From Limnoglobus roseus (GTDB lineage: Bacteria > Planctomycetota > Planctomycetia > Gemmatales > Gemmataceae): a stretch of 64,000 nt of DNA. The stretch spans positions 2,728,001 through 2,792,000 of the forward strand of contig NZ_CP042425.1 of assembly GCF_008254045.1 (NCBI RefSeq), written 5' to 3'. Numbering within the stretch: position 1 is the first letter of the stretch; each line of letters opens with the position of its first letter. The notes beneath the pieces were generated by a model. It did not search any database and was not told where the DNA came from. It saw only the letters and a list, made by a program, of their open reading frames with translations. Position numbers and translations under genes: made by a program. Below are positions 16,928-24,886 of this stretch, piece by piece.

Positions 16928-17752
16928 TTAGGCACGGGGTATACCCGCCTCGCGCATCAGTCTGTCGGTTGCGGTGTAGGCTTCCGTCACCCACTCGCCG
17001 ATCTTGTCGGGTTCCGGCGAGTACTCCAACTCGATGCTGATCGCGCCCCCGATGCCGAGGTCGCGAATCTCGCGGAGGTACGGCCCGAAGTCCACCACGC
17101 CCCGACCGGGCGGCAGGTCGCCGTGGACCTTGCCGTCGCAGTCGGAGATGTGAACGTGGATCGCCTTGTCCTTCAACTTCCGCAACTCTTCCGGCCGCAC
17201 GCCGGCCAGGAGGAGGTGCGAAATGTCGATGTTGGCCCGCACGGCGGGGTGGGTTACCGCGTCGAGGAAGCGCACCATGCTATTCACGTCGTTCAGCAGC
17301 GACAACTTGAACGGCTCCAGTTCGAGTGCAATCTGCACGCCAAGGTCGGCCGCGTAATCGCCCAGAACCTTCAGGTGCGCGACGGCCGTGTTCCATTGTT
17401 CGGCCGGCGGGATCACCTGGCGTTCCCAGATGTATTCGCCCAGCACCAGCAGGAGATTTCTCGCCTGCAACTCGAACGCGAAATCGAGGTACGCCTTGCA
17501 CCGGGAAACGTGGAACCGCTGCACCGCCGGGTTGAAGTCGATCAACCCGACGGCGACGCACGCCACGCTGACGACCGGCAACTGGACACGTTCGCACTCG
17601 GTGCGGATGAGCCGGCGTTCCCTCGCGTCGATGTCGAGCGGGTCGGCGAAGATGTCGATACTATCGAAGCCGATCTCCTTCGTTTTGCGAATGCCGTGAG
17701 CCGTGCCGCGGCCGGCTTGCACCCACGCGGAGTTGATGAGGCCGAGTTGCAT
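16928..17752 (-). CDS. Sugar phosphate isomerase/epimerase-like TIM barrel protein
   Basis: The 274-residue protein fits the AP-endonuclease-2/xylose-isomerase-like TIM barrel family. It has a metal-binding Glu in LELEPF, an Asp/His pair in ANIDISHL, a HVHISDCDG segment and a final acidic residue in ISIELEYSP. Members isomerise or epimerise sugars and polyols using a divalent metal. The substrate cannot be told from sequence and the neighbours give no hint. The ATG begins strand one (MQLGLINSAW), the usual family start. It is divergent from hemF. Confidence 0.85.
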   Translation of the reverse strand: MQLGLINSAWVQAGRGTAHGIRKTKEIGFDSIDIFADPLDIDARERRLIRTECERVQLPVVSVACVAVGLIDFNPAVQRFHVSRCKAYLDFAFELQARNLLLVLGEYIWERQVIPPAEQWNTAVAHLKVLGDYAADLGVQIALELEPFKLSLLNDVNSMVRFLDAVTHPAVRANIDISHLLLAGVRPEELRKLKDKAIHVHISDCDGKVHGDLPPGRGVVDFGPYLREIRDLGIGGAISIELEYSPEPDKIGEWVTEAYTATDRLMREAGIPRA

Positions 17753-17857
17753 GGGAGAGTCTCGGAGGGAGGGATTACGGTCCCGTCCGTTTTACGGATG
17801 GCGGCGGCGGTGAGATCGCTAGGAAAAGAGACGAACAATTTGCTCGGAGAACTCACC

Positions 17858-18775
17858 GTGTCGACACTGGACTCGCTTCGCCTCCGCGTCGTGGACTACT
17901 TCCGTGGGTTGCAAGACCGCATCACCGCCGGGCTGCAAGCCGCCGACGGCGGGGCGTTCCGCGAAGACGCCTGGGACCGCGAAGGCGGCGGCGGCGGCCG
18001 GTCGCGCGTGCTGGAAAACGGCGGCGTCTTCGAGAAGGCCGGCGTGAACTTCTCAGAAGTCTTCGGCGAGATGGACCCGCAGTTCGCGCAGCAACTCCCC
18101 GGCGAGGGGACGCGGTTCATCGCGACCGGCGTGTCGTTAGTGCTGCATCCGCGCAGCCCGCTGATTCCGACAGTCCACGCGAACTTCCGCTTCCTGCACA
18201 AGGGCACGGCCGCGTGGTTCGGCGGCGGCGGCGACTTGACGCCGTACTACCCGGTGCGCGAGGACGTGGTCCACTTCCACCGCACCTGGAAGGCCGTCTG
18301 CGACCGGCACCCCGGCGTGGCCGACCATGCGAAGATGAAGCACGACTGCGACGAATACTTCTTCCTCAAACACCGCAACGAACCCCGCGGCGTCGGCGGC
18401 ATCTTCTTCGACTACCTCGGCGCGAAGGGCGGCGACCTTGAAGCGATCTTCGCCTTCGTGCGGGACGCCGCGGACGCATTCCTCGAAAGTTACGTGCCGA
18501 TCGTCGAACGGCGGAAGGCGCTGCCGTGGACGCCGGAACAGCGTGCGTTTCAAGAGTACCGCCGCGGCCGGTACGTCGAGTTCAACCTCGTCTACGACCG
18601 CGGCACCATCTTCGGGCTGAAGACCAACGGCCGCATCGAGAGCATTCTGATGAGTCTGCCGCCGGTGGTACGGTACGTCTACGACTACCACCCGCCAAAG
18701 GGATCGCTGGAAGCGCAATTGACCGACTACTGGCTGAAGCCGCACGACTGGGCGGCCGACGACGCGGGCCGTTAG
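17858..18775 (+). CDS. hemF: Oxygen-dependent coproporphyrinogen III oxidase
   Basis: HemF converts coproporphyrinogen III to protoporphyrinogen IX with oxygen during haem synthesis. Conserved segments are present in order: the GGGG(G)RSRVLENGGVFEK block, GVSLVLHPRSP, the substrate-binding VHANFRF, WFGGGGDLTPYY, and the C-terminal RGRYVEFNLVYDRGT with LMSLPP. The GTG start giving MSTLDSLRLRV has GGAG nine bases upstream and yields 305 residues, the normal length; longer readings of the same frame run through the divergent gene and were rejected. It appears to be a single-gene unit, divergent from the epimerase-like gene. Confidence 0.95.
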   Translation: MSTLDSLRLRVVDYFRGLQDRITAGLQAADGGAFREDAWDREGGGGGRSRVLENGGVFEKAGVNFSEVFGEMDPQFAQQLPGEGTRFIATGVSLVLHPRSPLIPTVHANFRFLHKGTAAWFGGGGDLTPYYPVREDVVHFHRTWKAVCDRHPGVADHAKMKHDCDEYFFLKHRNEPRGVGGIFFDYLGAKGGDLEAIFAFVRDAADAFLESYVPIVERRKALPWTPEQRAFQEYRRGRYVEFNLVYDRGTIFGLKTNGRIESILMSLPPVVRYVYDYHPPKGSLEAQLTDYWLKPHDWAADDAGR

Positions 18776-18987
18776 AGGTTTTTCCGATTGCCGCCGGATT
18801 CTCCGAGGAAGGGAGCGATCCGTGCCATTGCGCCGGACGCGAGGGGATTTCCTCTTGTCCGAATTGCGGAATTTGGGTTGTGGACCGCGCGTGCACGAGT
18901 TAGTTTGTATATCCAATCAGCAGTCGATTCCACTCTCTCCGTTCGTGACATCGGGCGGGCAGGTTCCGTCTCACTCAGGAGGTTCTC

Positions 18988-19491
18988 ATGGTGAAGTTTT
19001 TCGCGGCCGTGGCCGTAGCCGCCCTGGCCGGCTCGACAGCGTTCGCTGGCGGGACGGCGATCAGCAACTTTCAGAAGGCCTTCGAAATCGCGGCCAAAGA
19101 CCCGCCACCGGCCCAGTTGATCAACTCCCGCATGGAGACCAAGAGTAACGGGACGCAGGTGTTCGGGTTCTACTTCTACGACACGAAAACCAAGAAGATT
19201 TTCGAGCGGGAGGTGAGCCTGGATACCAATCGCGTCGTGAAGGACACCACCAAGAAGGACGACGACAAAGAGCAAGAGAAGGTGAGCAAGGACATGCTCG
19301 ATCTGTTGGAGAAGAAGGCGACCGGGAAGTCGAAGCTGCCGGAAGGCCGCCTGATGGAAATCGCCGCCAAGTTGCTGAAGGACACGACCATTGAAGAAAT
19401 GAAATACGAGAAGATCGGTGACGACCTCGTCATGACCTTCGGTGACGTGCAAATCAACGCCGAGACGGGTAAGGTTATCCCGAAGAAGTAA
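18988..19491 (+). CDS. Secreted protein of unknown function, 167 residues
   Basis: A clear signal peptide (about 1-20, ending STAFA) is followed by a hydrophilic, lysine- and aspartate-rich mature part of about 147 residues, with a strongly charged centre ([10 protein letters not shown]). There are no cysteines and no motif I recognise. The ATG is well supported by AGGAGG seven bases upstream. A good terminator follows, so it is probably expressed alone. The mature protein is likely periplasmic or surface-exposed. It lacks a PEP-CTERM-like tail, so it is not an obvious exosortase substrate. Confidence 0.75.
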   Translation: MVKFFAAVAVAALAGSTAFAGGTAISNFQKAFEIAAKDPPPAQLINSRMETKSNGTQVFGFYFYDTKTKKIFEREVSLDTNRVVKDTTKKDDDKEQEKVSKDMLDLLEKKATGKSKLPEGRLMEIAAKLLKDTTIEEMKYEKIGDDLVMTFGDVQINAETGKVIPKK

Positions 19492-19519
19492 GCCGCCGGC
19501 CAATCCCGCGGTCCAAGGA

Positions 19520-19544
19520 GGGGTGGTCTCGGGCCACCCCTTTT
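19520..19544 (+). terminator. Intrinsic terminator after the secreted-protein gene
   Basis: GGGGTGG (19520-19526) pairs with CCACCCC (19534-19540) around a seven-base loop, followed by TTTT. Confidence 0.8.
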
Positions 19545-19576
19545 CGTTTCCGCCCCTCACCCCTCGGAGCCCGGTC

Positions 19577-20494
19577 GTGTTTCGTTCGCCGCGCCGGTCC
19601 GCGTTCACGCTGATCGAACTGCTCGTCGTCATCGCCATCTTCGCGATCTTGATGGGGCTGCTCTTGGCCGCGGTGCAAAGGGTCCGCGAGGCCGCCAGCC
19701 GGGCGGCGTGCCAGAACAAGATGCGGCAACTCGGGATCGCCCTCCACCACTACCACGACGACCAGAGAAAGTTCCCGCAGGCCTACAACGAGTACTGGAA
19801 CTTCAACGAACCGGGCGAACAGCCGGACCCGCCGGACCCGCGGCCGCGGAAGAGTTGGGCCACGCTCATCCTGCCGTACATCGAGCTTCAGAACCTCGAG
19901 GGCCAGGGAATCCTGACCGGACAGCAGCAGATCATCGAACTGTTCATGTGCAACTCGGACCCCCGCCGGTCGCTCGCCTCCACGGACGGGTACTACAAGT
20001 ACCTCGGCCCGAAGTTCGGCCTCACGTCGTACCTGGCGGTGGAAGGGAGCGCGTACACCATCGGGCCGTCGAACACGAACATGAACCTCGACTTCGGCGG
20101 GCCGAAGGACGGCGTCATTTACCGCAGTTCGGACACCCGGCTGACGGACATTACCGACGGGACGAGCAACACGGTGATGGTCGGCGAGCGGCCGCCGTCG
20201 CCGGACCCGGACCTCGACTGGGGGTGGTGGGGGTGGTCGGCCTACGACTCGGCCCTCGCGGTGACGGAGGACCGGTCGCTTGTGAAAGCCGGCTGCCCGA
20301 AGGACAACTTCTACAAGCCGGGGTTGTTGTTCAACCCGTGCGACGTGCACCACTTCTGGAGCCTGCACGCCGGCGGCGGCCAGTGGCTGTTCGCCGACGG
20401 GTCGGTGCAATTCCTGCGGTACTCGGCCGCGTCGGTGCTGCCCGCCCTGTCCACGCGGGCCGGGAACGAAAACGCGAGTTGGGCGAACCATTAA
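19577..20494 (+). CDS. DUF1559 pilin-like protein
   Basis: The 305-residue protein begins with a type IV-prepilin-like leader ([16 protein letters not shown]) and a hydrophobic helix, followed by the DUF1559 (SBP_bac_10) domain. The C-terminal FADGSVQFL block is the H-X9-DG motif that defines this planctomycete-expanded family. Family members are thought to be processed by a prepilin peptidase and to assemble into or attach to surface structures; their roles are mostly unknown. The start is GTG, four codons before the RRS of the leader. It follows a terminator and precedes a convergent MerR gene. A second member lies at 27190. Confidence 0.92.
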   Translation: MFRSPRRSAFTLIELLVVIAIFAILMGLLLAAVQRVREAASRAACQNKMRQLGIALHHYHDDQRKFPQAYNEYWNFNEPGEQPDPPDPRPRKSWATLILPYIELQNLEGQGILTGQQQIIELFMCNSDPRRSLASTDGYYKYLGPKFGLTSYLAVEGSAYTIGPSNTNMNLDFGGPKDGVIYRSSDTRLTDITDGTSNTVMVGERPPSPDPDLDWGWWGWSAYDSALAVTEDRSLVKAGCPKDNFYKPGLLFNPCDVHHFWSLHAGGGQWLFADGSVQFLRYSAASVLPALSTRAGNENASWANH

Positions 20495-20497
20495 CGG

Positions 20498-21211
20498 TCA
20501 CTCACCCGTCCGTGCCCTTTGGACGTACTCCATCATCGGCCGCATCTTGCCCATGTCCATCCCGGCGACGGTCGGCTCGCTCTCATACATCTTCTTCAAC
20601 GACGCCTGAAGGTTGGGGTCGCCGCCGGTGAACTCGCTCACCAGGCCGTCCCACTTCTGCGCTAACGCCTGCACGGCCGGGTCGGTCGGCGGCGTGCCCT
20701 TGTCCATCTCGGCCTGCACGGCCGCCATCAGCCGCGGCCACTCGGCTTCGACCTCCTTGATGCGGTCGATGTTGGCCGAGTACCGCTCCTGCATGTTGGC
20801 CAGTTGTTCCGGGGTGTAGTACTTGTCGATCATGGTCAACGCCTCAATGGTTTGAAGGAACTGTTCGGCCGAGACGATCTCGGCCCGGTCGAGGAGCCGC
20901 GACAAGCCTTCCAGTTGCACTCGCAGCCGGTCGGCCGTGGCGATCTGCTCGCGGAGTTGTTGCAGCCGCAATTCGATCACCGCCCGTGGCGAATAATCGT
21001 CGCGCGTCAGGTACTCGCCGACCTGCTCCAGCGTCAGGCCGAGTTGCCGTAGCACGAGAATCTGTTGCAGTTTCGCCAGATCGGCGTCGGTGTAGAGCCG
21101 GTGGCCGGCCCCGGTCGAGCCGGACGGCACGAGCAAACCGATGTCGTGGTAGTGGTGCAGCGTCCGCACCGTCACCCCGCTCCGGCGGGCCAGTTCGCCA
21201 ACTTTCCACAT
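20498..21211 (-). CDS. MerR-family regulator with TipAS-like effector domain
   Basis: The 237-residue protein has an N-terminal MerR winged helix (VGELARRSGVTVRTLHHYHDIGLL), a dimerisation coiled coil (about 75-115) and a C-terminal TipAS-like domain (YTPEQLANMQERY, then QALAQKWDGLV). That domain in TipA and Mta binds hydrophobic or thiopeptide ligands. Such proteins activate transcription by untwisting promoters with long spacers. The start at MWKVGEL has GAGGAG seven bases upstream; an earlier in-frame ATG was rejected. Targets are unknown. It is convergent with the DUF1559 gene (3 bases between stops) and is followed upstream by the WD40 gene on the same strand. Confidence 0.9.
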   Translation of the reverse strand: MWKVGELARRSGVTVRTLHHYHDIGLLVPSGSTGAGHRLYTDADLAKLQQILVLRQLGLTLEQVGEYLTRDDYSPRAVIELRLQQLREQIATADRLRVQLEGLSRLLDRAEIVSAEQFLQTIEALTMIDKYYTPEQLANMQERYSANIDRIKEVEAEWPRLMAAVQAEMDKGTPPTDPAVQALAQKWDGLVSEFTGGDPNLQASLKKMYESEPTVAGMDMGKMRPMMEYVQRARTGE

Positions 21212-21290
21212 GGCAGACTCCTCGAACAGAGCCAGCATACGCCCTCACGTTACGGGAGGTTCAAGGGGGAAAGTGGCGGAATTTGTTAGA

Positions 21291-22223
21291 CTACTCGATG
21301 TCGCAGATGATGAGGCCGCTCGCCCCGCCGACCGCGTAAGTCAGACCGTCCGGGGCGAACGCGATCGCGTCCACGTCGCCCAGGCCGAAGTCGAACGCGC
21401 TTCGCAGGGTGAAATCGGGGAGTTGATAAAGCTCCACCGCCCCCGGCCGCCCGCCGACCAAGAGCGTTCGCCCGTCCGGCGAGACGGCGAGGGATTTGAT
21501 GTGCGGAATGCCCGTCCGGACCGCTCGCAGTCGAGCTTCCTTGTCCGTGTTGGCGACGTAGAGGAAGCGGTTGGCCGCCGCGACCACGGTCGAACTGTCG
21601 GGAACGAAGGTGACGGCCGCGGCCCAATCGACCGGGAACTTGTAGCCGCGCTTCTCCGGTCGTTCGGGGCCGTCGAACACGCTTACGGCCCCGCGCTGCG
21701 TCAGGGCCAGCGTTGCCCCCGCCGGCGCGAACCCGACCGCGTAGGTCGACCGCGGGGGGAAGGCGTCCGTCGTGAACGGCTTTTGCCGCCTCCACCAACG
21801 GCCGCCGGCCCCGTTCGGGTGATTGCCGCCGCCGAGCTTTCGACGGGCGGCGGCCAGGTACAGCCCGTCGGCCGAGAACGACAAAGACCAGATCGAACCG
21901 GCACCCCGGAACGCACGGGCTTGCTCCTGTTCCACGGTCCAGTCGTACTCCCCGTCCGATCGGCCGTTCAGCAGATCCCAGAGGGGGATGGTGTTGGTCC
22001 GAGATCGCGTGTCGGTCGCCCGACCGGCGTAGGCCAGTGTTCCGCCGTCCGGCGACACCGCGACGGCGTACACGACCCGCTGGGCCTTCAGCACCTCCAG
22101 CGGTCGGCCGGAGGCCGCGTCCCAGATGCGCACCGTGCGGTCTTCGCCCGCCGACACGAGCTTGCCGTCCGGGGCAAAGGCCACGGCTCGCACGCCCTTC
22201 GTATGGCCGGGGATGGGTCGCAC
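21291..22223 (-). CDS. WD40 repeat protein
   Basis: The 310-residue protein is built of WD40 beta-propeller blades. The first is the clearest (GHTKGVRAVAFAPDGKLVSAGEDRTVRIWD), followed by more degenerate blades with VSPDGGTLAYAG, FSADGLYLAAA and VSPDGRTLLVGG. About six to seven blades fit the length. No signal peptide and no fused kinase domain are seen, whereas many planctomycete WD40 units are attached to serine/threonine kinases. It probably acts as a protein-interaction platform. The ATG lies just before blade one. Confidence 0.85.
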   Translation of the reverse strand: MRPIPGHTKGVRAVAFAPDGKLVSAGEDRTVRIWDAASGRPLEVLKAQRVVYAVAVSPDGGTLAYAGRATDTRSRTNTIPLWDLLNGRSDGEYDWTVEQEQARAFRGAGSIWSLSFSADGLYLAAARRKLGGGNHPNGAGGRWWRRQKPFTTDAFPPRSTYAVGFAPAGATLALTQRGAVSVFDGPERPEKRGYKFPVDWAAAVTFVPDSSTVVAAANRFLYVANTDKEARLRAVRTGIPHIKSLAVSPDGRTLLVGGRPGAVELYQLPDFTLRSAFDFGLGDVDAIAFAPDGLTYAVGGASGLIICDIE

Positions 22224-22489
22224 GGGAGTTCTCCGTCAATGTTCGAGGAATCCTACCACCCGTCGGCCGGCGACGCCAACCGCGGCCCGGCAAACCTTCC
22301 TGACTGGGCAAACTATTCAGGCGGCGGTGCAGATTGTTCCCCAGGCGTTCGCGATCGGACGGGAAACCGCCTCTTGATTCGGGCCGAAATTTGACAACCC
22401 TGGCGGTCCGTCGCAGAGTCCCATGATCCGATATTTGTGCGGGGACAAGTCATCCCCGGTCTGCACCGACGGAATCGAGACGCCCCGAC

Positions 22490-23731
22490 ATGGCACCAGT
22501 CGAAACCGTTTCCCTGCTCCGAGATGGCATCGCAGCCGCGCGAGCAGGGGACAAAGCCCGGACCCGGACGTTGCTACGGCAGGTCACGGAGTTGGAGCCG
22601 AACAACGAACTCGCGTGGCTCTGGCTGGCGAACACCGCCGAAGACCCGCGCGAATCGCTGGCGTGCCTCCGCCGCGTGATGGAAGTGAACCCCGGCAACG
22701 AGTACGCGGCCGCCGGCCTGCCGGACGCGCTGTGCCGGGCCGGCGTCGTCGCGGCGAAGGCGAACGAGCGGATGCAGGCGAAGATTTGGTTCGCCGAGGC
22801 GACCGATCTCGCCCCGCGGAACGAAACCGCGTGGCTGTGGCGGGCCGGCCTCGCGGACACGGCCGAGGAAGGCGTCGAACTCTTGCAGTTCGTCCTCGCG
22901 ATCAACCCGGCCAACGAACGGGCCAAGCAGGGCCTCGCCCACTACCAGGCGCAGATGGCCCCACGGTTCGCGTGCCCGCTGTGCGACTTCCAGGGCGAGC
23001 CGGGGAAGAACCCGCACGCCTGCCCGCGGTGCCGGTCGGTCGTCAGCATCGAGAACCCGGCCGCGTTCGACGCGCCGACCGGGGCCGACCGCCGCATGCT
23101 GGAAACAGCCGCCCACAAGATTTACGCCGACCTCCAGGCCGACCCGAGTTCGATGAACGCCTACAAGCTCGGCCTGTCGTACCTGAACCTCGGGTACATC
23201 GACGAGGGGATCAAGGCGCTGCAAACGGCGATCAAGGCCCGCCCGGCCGACGCCGCGTGGCGGAACCAGGTGAACCGCTTTGTCAAGCACCGCGAGGCGG
23301 TCCGCAAGACCGCCGACGAGGAGCGCCGGCGGCTCATCCCCGCTTCCAAGCCGACGATCATGATCGTGGATGACAGCCCGACGATTCGCAAACTCGTGTC
23401 GGTCACGCTCGGCACGGTCGGGTATCAGGTCGTCGAGGCGGCCGACGGGTACGAGGTGGCCGAGCGCATCCGCCAACAGGGCGCGCCGCAGTTGTTCCTG
23501 CTCGACATCAACATGCCGGGGCTGGACGGCTATCAGTTGTGCAAGATGCTCCGCCAGAACGCGGAAACGTCGAAGGTGCCGATCATCTTCCTGACGGGCA
23601 AGGACGGGTTCCTCAACAAGCTCCGCGGCCAGTGGGCGGGGGCGGTCGAGTACCTGACCAAGCCGTTCGACCCGCAGAAGCTGCTGGCCGCCGTCGGGAA
23701 GATCGTGCCGCTCCAGAAGGCCCCCGCGTAA
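22490..23731 (+). CDS. TPR - zinc ribbon - response regulator receiver protein (first gene of signalling cluster)
   Basis: The 413-residue protein is a close paralogue of the one at 11594. It has N-terminal TPR-like repeats (LEPNNELAWLWLANT and similar), a zinc ribbon (CPLC...CPRC, about 162-182), a further TPR block and a receiver from about residue 287. The receiver has VDDSPT, the phospho-acceptor in LLDINMPGLDG, FLTGKDG and YLTKPFDPQK. It stands first in a same-strand set with an unknown protein, a CheY-like receiver and a CheW fusion, which implies a role in that pathway. The start matches the paralogue's SLLRDG position. No DNA-binding or enzymatic output domain is present. Confidence 0.9.
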   Translation: MAPVETVSLLRDGIAAARAGDKARTRTLLRQVTELEPNNELAWLWLANTAEDPRESLACLRRVMEVNPGNEYAAAGLPDALCRAGVVAAKANERMQAKIWFAEATDLAPRNETAWLWRAGLADTAEEGVELLQFVLAINPANERAKQGLAHYQAQMAPRFACPLCDFQGEPGKNPHACPRCRSVVSIENPAAFDAPTGADRRMLETAAHKIYADLQADPSSMNAYKLGLSYLNLGYIDEGIKALQTAIKARPADAAWRNQVNRFVKHREAVRKTADEERRRLIPASKPTIMIVDDSPTIRKLVSVTLGTVGYQVVEAADGYEVAERIRQQGAPQLFLLDINMPGLDGYQLCKMLRQNAETSKVPIIFLTGKDGFLNKLRGQWAGAVEYLTKPFDPQKLLAAVGKIVPLQKAPA

Positions 23732-23748
23732 CCCGGCGAGACTCCGTC

Positions 23749-24393
23749 ATGGCCCGCCCCGACGACGACGACGCCCGGCTCAGCCTGTTCGGCCCCGGGG
23801 CGGTTACGAAGTTGCCCGGGGCGCTCACGAGCAGCGACGCGGCGGACGAGAGGCCGGATTCGAAGACCGTCTGGGACGGCGACAGCGTGGACGACCCCGG
23901 CGACGTGGAGTTCGACCGCACCTGGAACGTGTTGCTGGTGCAGTTGCTCGGCCGCCTGGAGTTCGGCCGGTCGTCGCTGGAAAACCCGGCCCACCAGCGG
24001 AACCCGGGAGGCGCAGTGAAGATCGCCGCGGCGATGGTGAACGAAGTCGCGGACTTCATCGCGACGCACGTGGACCCGGTGAAGTACGCCCGCCCGATTG
24101 CCGATGCCCTGGCCGCGGCCGGGCGGTTCCTGACGACCGCACAGGTGGCCTCGGCCGCCCCGCCGAAGCGCAGCGGCTTCCTCGGCTTCTTCGCGAAGGC
24201 AGAGCCGACGAGCACGGTGCAAGAGTGCCAGTGGGTGCTGCGCGACCTGACGCTGGTGCTGGAAAAATACTTCGTCCTGCTCGGCAGTTGCTTCCGCAGT
24301 CAGACGCCCACCCTGGCGTGGATGGACACGAGCGGCGTGTTCGTCGGCGAACTGAAGCGGGCGCTGAGTTGGTTCGAGGCGATGCCGCAGTGA
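23749..24393 (+). CDS. Unknown alpha-helical protein of signalling cluster, 214 residues
   Basis: I do not recognise this family. The first 60 residues are acidic and probably disordered (DDDDARLSLFG). The rest looks alpha-helical, with WNVLLVQLLGRLEFG, VNEVADFIATHVDPVKYARPI and a C-terminal helix around VLEKYFVLLGSCF. There is no signal peptide or long membrane segment. The gene starts 17 bases after the TPR-receiver gene and is followed, after a palindrome, by the CheY-like gene, so co-expression with a chemosensory-type pathway is likely. A helical partner of a receiver, or an Hpt-like protein, would fit the position, but no Hpt His motif is evident. Confidence 0.75.
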   Translation: MARPDDDDARLSLFGPGAVTKLPGALTSSDAADERPDSKTVWDGDSVDDPGDVEFDRTWNVLLVQLLGRLEFGRSSLENPAHQRNPGGAVKIAAAMVNEVADFIATHVDPVKYARPIADALAAAGRFLTTAQVASAAPPKRSGFLGFFAKAEPTSTVQECQWVLRDLTLVLEKYFVLLGSCFRSQTPTLAWMDTSGVFVGELKRALSWFEAMPQ

Positions 24394-24395
24394 AC

Positions 24396-24472
24396 GGCGA
24401 GCGGGGGGCGTTAGCCCCCTGATTCTCGCGAAACATTCAACCAGAATCAGGGGCTGACGCCGCCCGCTCGTC
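24396..24472. repeat. Compound palindrome inside the signalling cluster (family copy 3)
   Basis: Arms beginning GGCGAGCGGGGGGCGTTAG and ending GACGCCGCCCGCTCGTC pair over roughly 30 bases with a few mismatches. The left arm has its own GGGGG/CCCCC stem. Unlike the other copies, it lies between two genes reading the same way. Confidence 0.8.
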
Positions 24473-24501
24473 CCCAACGAGACACCCAGAGTACCCGTGC
24501 C

Positions 24502-24867
24502 ATGCCGAAAGATACGATCCTCGTCGTCGATGATAGCCCGACCGAACAGCGGTTGGTCGCCGCCGCACTGAGCTTGCAAGGTTATCGCGTCATCACGGCC
24601 GCCGACGGCGAGGAGGCGATCGAGAAGGCCGCCAAGGAACTGCCGCGGCTCATCGTCCTCGACGTGGTGATGCCCAAGAAGAACGGCTTCCAGGTCTGCC
24701 GGCAACTGAAGACGACGGCCGCCACGCAGAACATCAAGGTGCTATTGCTGACGAGCAAGAGCCAGGATAGTGACAAGTTCTGGGGCATGAAGCAAGGGGC
24801 CGACGCCTACATGACGAAGCCGTTCACCGACGGCGACCTGGTCGCGAACATCACGAAGTTGATCTGA
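24502..24867 (+). CDS. Stand-alone CheY-like response regulator receiver
   Basis: The 121-residue protein is a single receiver domain. It has the acidic pair Asp10-Asp11, the phospho-acceptor Asp54 in VLDVVMPKKNG, the Thr/Ser position in LLLTSKSQ and the conserved Lys in MTKPFTD. It most resembles PilG/PilH-type receivers of twitching pathways and CheY, and has no output domain. It is followed 19 bases later by the CheW-fusion gene. A separate histidine kinase must phosphorylate it; none is in the window. Confidence 0.93.
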   Translation: MPKDTILVVDDSPTEQRLVAAALSLQGYRVITAADGEEAIEKAAKELPRLIVLDVVMPKKNGFQVCRQLKTTAATQNIKVLLLTSKSQDSDKFWGMKQGADAYMTKPFTDGDLVANITKLI

Positions 24868-24886
24868 CGACACCCGAGGTTGTGAC

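Noticed and set aside
17123-17857. Extension of hemF by about 245 codons upstream
   Set aside because: The extension runs antisense through the epimerase-like gene, and HemF has its normal length from the GTG at 17858.
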